Positions 58,125 to 64,000 of a stretch of 64,000 nt of DNA are shown here, piece by piece; the stretch's first letter is position 1; each line of letters begins with the position of its first letter. The DNA is from Chthonobacter albigriseus (GTDB taxonomy: Bacteria > Pseudomonadota > Alphaproteobacteria > Rhizobiales > Pleomorphomonadaceae). Location: the NCBI RefSeq assembly GCF_013839445.1, contig NZ_JACDIT010000002.1, forward strand, positions 1-64,000, given 5' to 3'. The notes beneath the pieces are model-generated. The model worked only from the letters and a program-made list of their open reading frames with translations, was not told the DNA's origin and did not search any database. The position numbers and the translations under genes are program-made.

Positions 58125-59597
58125 ATGGAAGACTTCTCCCTTCACCCGTTCACCGCGGGTGACGACGACCGCTTTCATGAGGAATGCGGTGTGTTCGGCG
58201 TTTTCGGAGCGATCAACGCCGCACCGCTGACAGCCCTCGGCTTGCACGCGCTGCAGCACCGGGGACAGGAAGCCGCCGGCATCTGCACGTTCGACGGCAA
58301 GCAGTTCTACACCGAGCGACACATCGGCCTGGTGGGCGACAACTTCACCAAGCCGTCGGTGATCGCACGCCTTCCGGGCGACCGGGCGATCGGCCATACC
58401 CGCTATTCGACGACCGGTGGTTCCGGTATCCGCAACGTCCAGCCGCTGTTCGCCGAGCTGTCGGGCGGCGGCTTTGCCATCGCACACAACGGCAACCTGA
58501 CCAACGCACTGTCCCTGCAGAAGGAACTGCAGCGACGAGGCGCCATCTTCCAGTCCACCTCCGACACGGAGACCATTCTCCACCTCGTCGCCACCAGTCG
58601 CGAGACGCTGCTGGTCGACCGGATCGTGGATGCGCTCAGGCGGGTCGAAGGCGCCTATTCGCTGGTCGCCGTCTCCGAGAAGAAGCTGATCGGTTGCCGC
58701 GATCCCCTCGGGATCCGGCCGCTGATCATGGGCGACCTGGAAGGCGCGATCGTGCTCGCCTCGGAGACCTGCGCACTCGACATCATCGGCGCGCGGTTCG
58801 TGCGTGAGATCGAGCCCGGCGAGATGGTCGTGGTGACGGAGGACGGCATCGAGAGCCTGAAGCCGTTCAAGGCCACGTCATCACGCTTCTGCATCTTCGA
58901 ATACGTCTACTTCGCCCGGCCGGACTCCGTGTTCTCCGGAACGTCGGTCTACCAGGTGCGCAAGCGCATCGGCGCCGAGTTGGCGCGAGAGAGCGGCGTC
59001 GAAGCGGACATCGTCATTCCGGTTCCGGATTCCGGCACGCCGGCTGCGATCGGCTTCGCGGAGGCGGCAGGCATCCCGTTCGACTTCGGGATCATCCGCA
59101 ACCACTACGTCGGACGCACGTTCATCGAGCCCACCGATTCGATCCGGCACATGGGCGTGAAGCTGAAGCACAACGCAAACCGAACCGTGATCCAGGGCAA
59201 GCGGATCGTTCTCGTCGACGATTCCATCGTCCGCGGGACCACGTCGGTCAAGATCGTGCAGATGATGCGCGAGGCCGGCGCGACAGAGGTGCACATGCGC
59301 ATCGCATCGCCGCCGACGCGCGACAGTTGCTTCTACGGCGTCGATACGCCGGAGAAGGGAAAGCTGCTCGCGTCGCGTATGTCGATCGCCGAGATGGCGA
59401 CCTATATCGGCGTCGACAGTCTGGCGTTCCTGTCGATCGACGGGCTCTACCGGGCGGTCGGCGAAGCGCGGCGCCACAACGAGCTGCCGCAATACTGCGA
59501 CGCCTGCTTCACCGGCGAGTATCCCACCGTGCTGACCGACCAGTCCGGTGGCGACGGGAACGTCCGCCAGCTTACCCTCCTGGCCGACGCCCGCTAA
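58125..59597 (+). CDS. purF: Amidophosphoribosyltransferase
   Basis: PurF transfers ammonia from glutamine to PRPP, the first purine step. The 490-residue enzyme has a 20-residue propeptide before the catalytic Cys21 (HEECGVFGV), the glutaminase motifs GHTRYSTTG and HNGNLTNA, and the PRPP loop VLVDDSIVRGTTS. Cysteines typical of the Fe-S class are present (CDACF near the end), as in B. subtilis-type PurF. ATG 58125 is preferred to an in-frame TTG three bases earlier. Confidence 0.97.
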   Translation: MEDFSLHPFTAGDDDRFHEECGVFGVFGAINAAPLTALGLHALQHRGQEAAGICTFDGKQFYTERHIGLVGDNFTKPSVIARLPGDRAIGHTRYSTTGGSGIRNVQPLFAELSGGGFAIAHNGNLTNALSLQKELQRRGAIFQSTSDTETILHLVATSRETLLVDRIVDALRRVEGAYSLVAVSEKKLIGCRDPLGIRPLIMGDLEGAIVLASETCALDIIGARFVREIEPGEMVVVTEDGIESLKPFKATSSRFCIFEYVYFARPDSVFSGTSVYQVRKRIGAELARESGVEADIVIPVPDSGTPAAIGFAEAAGIPFDFGIIRNHYVGRTFIEPTDSIRHMGVKLKHNANRTVIQGKRIVLVDDSIVRGTTSVKIVQMMREAGATEVHMRIASPPTRDSCFYGVDTPEKGKLLASRMSIAEMATYIGVDSLAFLSIDGLYRAVGEARRHNELPQYCDACFTGEYPTVLTDQSGGDGNVRQLTLLADAR

Positions 59598-59634
59598 GGC
59601 GGCGGCCTGCATTCCTGGAGCCTCGATCTTCGAC

Positions 59635-60378
59635 ATGGACAAGCGCATCGCCGTCGTCACCGGGGCATCGCGCGGCATCGGCCGCGCCGCCGCCCTCGCC
59701 CTGGCTCAGGCGGGTTGCCATGTGGTGGCGATCGCGCGGACCGAAGGCGGGCTGACCGAACTGGACGACGAGATCCAGGCCGTCGGCGGAAGCTCCACGC
59801 TGGTGCCGATGTCCGTGACCGACGGCGAAGCCATCGACCGGCTCGGCGGCGCCTTGTTCGAGCGCTACGGCCGGGTCGATGCGTTGCTTGCCAACGCAGG
59901 CATTCTCGGCCCGATGTCTCCGCTCAACGTGATCGATCCGAAGAAATGGGACGAGGTGTTCGCCGTGAACGTCACGGCCAACTGGCGGCTGATCCGGTCG
60001 CTCGATCCGCTGCTCCGCCAGTCCGCGGCGCCGCGTGCCCTATTCGTGTCGTCCGGCGCCGCTCACAAGTGCCGCGCCTACTGGGGGCCCTACTCCGCCT
60101 CCAAAGCGGCGCTGGAAGCGCTCGTGCGGACCTACGCACACGAGGTCGAAACGTTCGGCATCAAGGCCAACCTCGTCAATCCCGGCCCGCTGCGGACACG
60201 GATGCGCGCGCAGGCCATGCCGGGCGAGGATCCGCTGACGCTGCAGACCCCGGAGGATCTCGCGCCCCACATCGTGGCGGCGCTCGATCCGGCGGAGACG
60301 CGCACCGGCCTGATCTACGATTTTCCGTCGCTCGCTTGGCTGGAACCGCGCGCGCCGGAGCCGGTTCGAGCAGATTGA
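59635..60378 (+). CDS. SDR family NAD(P)-dependent oxidoreductase
   Basis: A 247-residue short-chain dehydrogenase: cofactor loop TGASRGIGRAAA at 10-21, NAGILGP at about 88, and the catalytic SS...YSASK (GPYSASKAALEALV). The substrate is unknown; an SDR directly after purF is common in Rhizobiales. ATG 59635 gives the family length; an upstream start would overlap purF. Confidence 0.92.
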   Translation: MDKRIAVVTGASRGIGRAAALALAQAGCHVVAIARTEGGLTELDDEIQAVGGSSTLVPMSVTDGEAIDRLGGALFERYGRVDALLANAGILGPMSPLNVIDPKKWDEVFAVNVTANWRLIRSLDPLLRQSAAPRALFVSSGAAHKCRAYWGPYSASKAALEALVRTYAHEVETFGIKANLVNPGPLRTRMRAQAMPGEDPLTLQTPEDLAPHIVAALDPAETRTGLIYDFPSLAWLEPRAPEPVRAD

Positions 60379-60459
60379 CGAACGCGCAGCCCCGCGACGT
60401 CTCGCCCCGTGGCCGACGACGGCAGCCGAGGCTATGCGAATGAGGAAGAGGACTTTGCG

Positions 60460-60927
60460 ATGACCGCCGACACATGGACCCCCGAACGCGTTCGGACGGA
60501 GACCCTTCCGAAGCGTGACACCTGGACGGCGATCAAGCGCGGTCTTCTGGGGCGCTGCCCGCACTGCGGCAAAGGCCGGCTGTTCGGCCGGTATCTCAAG
60601 GTGGTCGACCACTGCGAGGCTTGCGGCGAGAGCTACAGCGAACACCGGGCGGACGACCTGCCCCCCTACCTTACCATCATCATCGTCGGCCACATCGTGA
60701 TCCCGCTGGTGCTGTCGGTCCAGCAGGCCTATCAGCCGCCCGACTGGGTGCAGATCTCGATCTGGGTTCCCGTCACGCTGATCCTCACGCTCCTGCTGCT
60801 GCAACCGATCAAGGGCGGCGTGGTGGGTATGCAGTGGGCGAACTACATGCACGGCTTCCACCCGCACGGCGCGGACGACGACGATCGCACCTACCGTGGT
60901 TCTCCAGGAGACAAGCTTGGCGGCTGA
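60460..60927 (+). CDS. DUF983 membrane protein with zinc-ribbon motif
   Basis: The 155-residue product has CPHCGKGRLFGRYLK and CEACGES (four Cys, about 34-60), followed by two membrane helices (about 72-90 and 100-122). The family is of unknown function and frequent near rnr in alphaproteobacteria. ATG 60460 follows GAGGAAGAGGA; an upstream GTG would add 17 residues. Its 3' end overlaps the Nudix start by 11 bases. Confidence 0.9.
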   Translation: MTADTWTPERVRTETLPKRDTWTAIKRGLLGRCPHCGKGRLFGRYLKVVDHCEACGESYSEHRADDLPPYLTIIIVGHIVIPLVLSVQQAYQPPDWVQISIWVPVTLILTLLLLQPIKGGVVGMQWANYMHGFHPHGADDDDRTYRGSPGDKLGG

Positions 60928-61651
60928 CGTCGCGTCCTCTTCCGTCCCCCCCAAGAAGAAACGCCTCGTCCCCCGGGACGCGGCCACCCTGCTGATCCTC
61001 GACCGGACGCCCTCCGGCATCCACGTCCTGATGGGCAAGCGCCGGGACGATCTCGCCTTCAACCCGGGCGCCTACGTCTTTCCGGGCGGTCGCCTCGATC
61101 CCACGGACGGCCTCGTCCACGCCGCCGTTGATCTGTCGGAGCGCTTGCGCGAGCGTCTCCTCGACCGAATGAGGCCGAAACCGTCGCTGCGGCGGGCGCG
61201 CGGGCTTCTTGTCGCCGCACTGCGCGAAACGGCCGAGGAGACCGGGTACCTGGTGGGCGTGAAGGGTGGCGGGTTCGCGAAGGCTCCGCCCGGCGAGTTC
61301 CAGCCGTTTCTGGACCAGGGTGTCGGGCTGGATCTCTCCGCGCCGGTGCTGGTTGGCCGGGCGATCACGCCGGTGAAGCGTCCGCGCCGGTTCGACGCCC
61401 GCTTCTTTGCGGTCTGGGCGGACACCGCGGTGGCTCATGTCCCGACATCGCCGGTGCCGCCGGACAACGAGCTTTCGGATGTACGATTCGTCTCGCTGGC
61501 GAAGACCCATGAGCTGGAATTACCGCGCATGACCAAGATCATGCTGGCGGAACTTCAGAAGCGGCTTGAACTCGACCCCCGGCTTTCGGAAGACCTGCCC
61601 GCGCCGTTCTTCGTCCCGGTGGGTGAGAAGCACCGCCGCGAGGAGATCTGA
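60917..61651 (+). CDS. Nudix hydrolase
   Basis: The 244-residue product has the Nudix core (YVFPGGRLDPTDG ... LVAALRETAEETGYLVG) with about 40 residues inserted between the glycine and the REtaEEtG helix, longer than in MutT. Family members hydrolyse nucleoside diphosphate or CoA derivatives; the substrate here is unknown. I chose TTG 60917, six bases after AGGAG; a GTG at 60896 is the alternative. The basic N-terminus PPKKKRLVPRD is typical of the rhizobial group next to DUF983. Confidence 0.9.
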   Translation: MAADVASSSVPPKKKRLVPRDAATLLILDRTPSGIHVLMGKRRDDLAFNPGAYVFPGGRLDPTDGLVHAAVDLSERLRERLLDRMRPKPSLRRARGLLVAALRETAEETGYLVGVKGGGFAKAPPGEFQPFLDQGVGLDLSAPVLVGRAITPVKRPRRFDARFFAVWADTAVAHVPTSPVPPDNELSDVRFVSLAKTHELELPRMTKIMLAELQKRLELDPRLSEDLPAPFFVPVGEKHRREEI

Positions 61652-61698
61652 GGCCGGGTGTTCACGAACACGCGACCCGGCCCGGGTTGCGCCGGGCC
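61652..61698 (+). other. Two overlapping hairpins between Nudix and GNAT genes
   Basis: Hairpin 1: GGCCGGGT (61652-61659) with ACCCGGCC (61675-61682), which also encloses the dyad GTGTTC-AC-GAACAC (61658-61671). Hairpin 2: GGCCCGG (61679-61685) with CCGGGCC (61692-61698). They share 61679-61682 and cannot form together. No T-run follows. Confidence 0.5.
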
Positions 61699-61747
61699 GT
61701 GAATTGTCGGATCACGGAGGCGGATTTCTCAGAAGGCCGATCCGTTC

Positions 61748-62368
61748 ATGAACGCACCCCTTGCCGATGGCTACCACCCGCTGCTTCCAGGCAAGCTTGC
61801 GACGCTCGTCACCTATGTGGAGATGACATCGCCGCCGCAGCGGCCGGAAGCAGCAGCGCCGGCCGGCTACGACCTCGCCGTCGTGGAAAGCTGGACGGTG
61901 GCCGATTTCAAGCGGCTCTACGTGGAGATCGGCTTCGAGTGGTTGTGGACATCGCGGCTGCTTCTGTCCGACGACCAGTTGCTGGAGCGGCTGCACAAGC
62001 CGGGCACGGTGACCTTCACCCCCTTGAAAGACGAGCGGCGCATGGGCGTTCTGGAAATGGACTACGCCGATCCGGAGAACCCGGAGGTGTCTTTCTTCGG
62101 CCTCGTTCCCGAAGCGATCGGTGGCGGCGTCGGCAAATGGCTGATGGACCAGGCGATCCGCATGGCGTGGTCGCGACCGGAGACCAAGCGGCTCTGGCTG
62201 CATACCTGCCATTTCGACAGCCCGCAGGCGCTGCCCTTCTACCTGCGCATGGGCTTCAAGCCCTACGCACGCGCGGTGGAGGTTTTCGACGACGCGAGGC
62301 TGCTGAACAAGCTGGATGTCGGCGCCGGCCCGCACGTCCCCGTCATCCGCGACGCGCGTCTGCCCTGA
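61748..62368 (+). CDS. GNAT family N-acetyltransferase
   Basis: A 206-residue acetyltransferase-like protein. The acetyl-CoA loop region reads FFGLVPEAIGGGVGKWLMDQAIRMAW (here in two parts, about 118-143) and is followed by LWLHTCHFDSPQALPFYLRMGFKPY, the usual C-terminal GNAT pattern. The acceptor is unknown. It ends 6 bases from the sdaA stop on the other strand. Confidence 0.9.
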   Translation: MNAPLADGYHPLLPGKLATLVTYVEMTSPPQRPEAAAPAGYDLAVVESWTVADFKRLYVEIGFEWLWTSRLLLSDDQLLERLHKPGTVTFTPLKDERRMGVLEMDYADPENPEVSFFGLVPEAIGGGVGKWLMDQAIRMAWSRPETKRLWLHTCHFDSPQALPFYLRMGFKPYARAVEVFDDARLLNKLDVGAGPHVPVIRDARLP

Positions 62369-62374
62369 GGGCGG

Positions 62375-63796
62375 TCAGCAGGCCGTGACGTTGACGGCCA
62401 GCCCGCCGAGGCTGGTTTCCTTGTACTTGGACTGCATGTCGAGACCGGTCTGGCGCATCGTCTCGATCACCGTGTCGAGGCTCACGATGTGCTCGCCGTC
62501 GCCGTGCAGGGCCAGCGAGGCGGCGTTGATGGCCTTGATCGCGCCGAAGGCGTTCCGCTCGATGCAGGGGATCTGAACCAGCCCGCCGACGGGGTCGCAG
62601 GTCATCCCGAGATGGTGCTCGATGGCGATCTCGGCGGCGTTCTCCACCTGTGCATTGGTCCCGCCCAAAGCCGCGCAGAGCCCCGCCGCGGCCATCGCGG
62701 CCGCCGATCCGACCTCGCCCTGGCAGCCGACTTCCGCACCGGAGATGGATGCGTTCCGCTTGATGAGGCCGCCGACGGCGGTCGCCGCCAGGAAGAAGGT
62801 GCGAATGCCGTCCTGATCTGCGCCGGAGCAGAAGTCGCGGTAATAGCGCAGCACGGCCGGCACTACGCCGGCGGCCCCGTTCGTCGGCGCGGTGACGACG
62901 CGTCCACCCGCAGCGTTTTCCTCGTTCACGGCGATGGCGAAGACCGATACGTAGTCCATCACGGTGTGCGGCGCGCGGTCGTTCTGGAGGCGCTTCTCCT
63001 CAAGCCGTTCGAAGATCTTGCGCGCGCGTCGCTTCACCTTCAGGCCACCCGCAAGCTCGCCCTCCTGGGTGAGGCCGCGGGCGATGCAGGCGAACATGGC
63101 GTCGGCGACGCGATCGATATCGGCCAGCACGCGCTCGCGGGGATGGCGTGCGGCCTCATTGGAGAGCGTCAGTTCGGCGATGGAGAGGCCCGCGGCTTCC
63201 GCAACGGCCAGCAGTTCGTCGGAGGTGCGATAGGGATGCGGCACCGGGACCGCCTCCCCGTCGACGCCTGCTTCGCCATCGCGCACCACGAAACCGCCGC
63301 CTACGGAGAACCAGACCTCAGAGGACAGCACCCGTCCCTGGTCATCCAGCGCCTGGAACCGCATGGCGTTCGGGTGCCGGTCGAAAGTGACCACGCAGTC
63401 GAAGACCACATCGTCGTCGGGGCTGAAGCGCAAGGTCCTTCCGCCGGGGACGGCGATCAGCTTCTCGTCACGGATCCTGGACAGAACGGCTTCCGCCTCG
63501 TCGGGATCCAGACTGTCGGGACGCAGACCGGCTAGGCCGAGGATCATCGCCTTGTCGGTGGCGTGGCCCTTGCCCGTCCAGGCCAGCGAGCCGAAGGCGG
63601 TCGCGGTCAGCCTCGCGACGTCGGGCCAGCGATCACCGACGGAGGCGAGGAAGGCGTTGGCTGCGCGCATCGGGCCGATGGTGTGAGACGACGACGGGCC
63701 GATACCGATCTTGAACAGGTCGGCAAAGGCGACAGGTGCTTCGATCTCACCCATGTCGGGATCGTGCGCGAAATCGGCGTCTGGTGCGGCGTTCAT
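62375..63796 (-). CDS. sdaA: L-serine ammonia-lyase (single-chain, Fe-S type)
   Basis: SdaA deaminates L-serine to pyruvate with a [4Fe-4S] cluster. The 473-residue single-chain enzyme has the beta-domain opening [12 protein letters not shown] at about 38, [15 protein letters not shown], and cluster-type cysteines in [23 protein letters not shown] and [22 protein letters not shown] 63796 is chosen; a GTG four codons earlier is possible. A tandem glycine riboswitch lies directly upstream, so glycine probably controls expression. Confidence 0.96.
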   Translation of the reverse strand: MNAAPDADFAHDPDMGEIEAPVAFADLFKIGIGPSSSHTIGPMRAANAFLASVGDRWPDVARLTATAFGSLAWTGKGHATDKAMILGLAGLRPDSLDPDEAEAVLSRIRDEKLIAVPGGRTLRFSPDDDVVFDCVVTFDRHPNAMRFQALDDQGRVLSSEVWFSVGGGFVVRDGEAGVDGEAVPVPHPYRTSDELLAVAEAAGLSIAELTLSNEAARHPRERVLADIDRVADAMFACIARGLTQEGELAGGLKVKRRARKIFERLEEKRLQNDRAPHTVMDYVSVFAIAVNEENAAGGRVVTAPTNGAAGVVPAVLRYYRDFCSGADQDGIRTFFLAATAVGGLIKRNASISGAEVGCQGEVGSAAAMAAAGLCAALGGTNAQVENAAEIAIEHHLGMTCDPVGGLVQIPCIERNAFGAIKAINAASLALHGDGEHIVSLDTVIETMRQTGLDMQSKYKETSLGGLAVNVTAC

Positions 63797-63838
63797 GCTC
63801 ACGAGCACTCCGGAGAATGGCTGTCGTCGACACTGAAA

Positions 63839-64000
63839 CGCCCCATCTGTCCCTTGCGCCTGAGATCGTTATCCCGTCGGCGGAGCGCCAGCCGGCGCCC
63901 TCTCTCCAGATGCAGTCCATCCCCGCGCGGTTCGGGTGCCTGAGAGTTTCCGGGGCGGTTGCTCCTTCGGCGCCGGATCGAACCGGTCTCTCCCACGCGG
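63839..64000 (-). promoter_or_regulatory. Tandem glycine riboswitch upstream of sdaA
   Basis: On the - strand two aptamers follow each other. Aptamer 1 (about 63996-63913, touching the window edge): GGAGAG, CGCCGAAGGAGCAA, AAACTCTCAGGCA. Aptamer 2 (about 63909-63839): CTGGAGAGAG, CCGCCGACGGGATAACGA, TCTCAGGCGCAAGGGACAG. These are the conserved core strings of the gcvT-type glycine RNA. The sdaA ATG is about 43 bases downstream, with a CTCCGGAG dyad over the ribosome-site region. Confidence 0.9.

Overview
The window is high-GC bacterial chromosome, dense with housekeeping genes. It points to an alphaproteobacterium, most likely Hyphomicrobiales (Rhizobiales). The evidence is the gene order (trpD-trpC-moaC-moeA-lexA-comEC-gltX-gltA, then lpxB-lpxI-lpxA-fabZ-lpxD-bamA-rseP-dxr-cdsA-uppS-frr-pyrH-tsf-rpsB), an alphaproteobacterial SOS operator (GAAC-N7-GAAC) in front of lexA, a Rhizobiales-type porin, and LpxI in place of LpxH. 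I see no transposase, phage gene, CRISPR array, tRNA or rRNA. The window reads as core chromosome with a few accessory insertions.

Layout. 1-4.5 kb: the 3' part of pdxA and rsmA on the + strand, facing yicC-gmk and a DUF3011 secreted protein on the - strand. 4.7-15.3 kb (+): pyrB with a PyrC-like pseudoenzyme, plsY, dprA, topA, a GGDEF protein and rnr. 15.3-21.4 kb (-): the fatty-acid block fabD-fabG-acpP-fabF-mltG, interrupted by an HD-GYP gene on the opposite strand. 21.6-27.9 kb (+): ppiD, trpD, a single reading frame joining TrpC to MoaC, moeA and lexA. 27.9-33.4 kb: comEC (-), then gltX and gltA (+). 33.5-48.1 kb (-): a long block for lipid A, outer-membrane assembly, isoprenoid, phospholipid and translation genes. 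48.3-52.8 kb (-): a three-gene set (BON-repeat OmpA protein, 33-residue membrane peptide, membrane-anchored helix-hairpin-helix protein) and a porin. 53.3-64 kb: a diheme cytochrome c, alr-radA-cvpA-purF-SDR-DUF983-Nudix-GNAT, and sdaA (-) preceded by a tandem glycine riboswitch that runs into the window edge.

Many neighbouring genes overlap by ATGA or GTGA (pdxA/rsmA, pyrB/pyrC, plsY/dprA, lpxB/lpxI, lpxI/lpxA, lpxD/fabZ), which suggests translational coupling. Functionally the window covers most of envelope construction: FAS II elongation, lipid A acylation, undecaprenyl phosphate, CDP-diacylglycerol, BAM and RseP. It also holds pyrimidine, purine, tryptophan and molybdenum-cofactor steps.

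The points most worth a second look are the TrpC-MoaC fusion, the glycine riboswitch on a serine deaminase gene, the BON/OmpA three-gene set whose layout resembles mycobacterial arfABC, the dihydroorotase-like protein without its metal ligands, and several dyad-symmetric intergenic elements. All calls come from reading the sequence; no database search was run.
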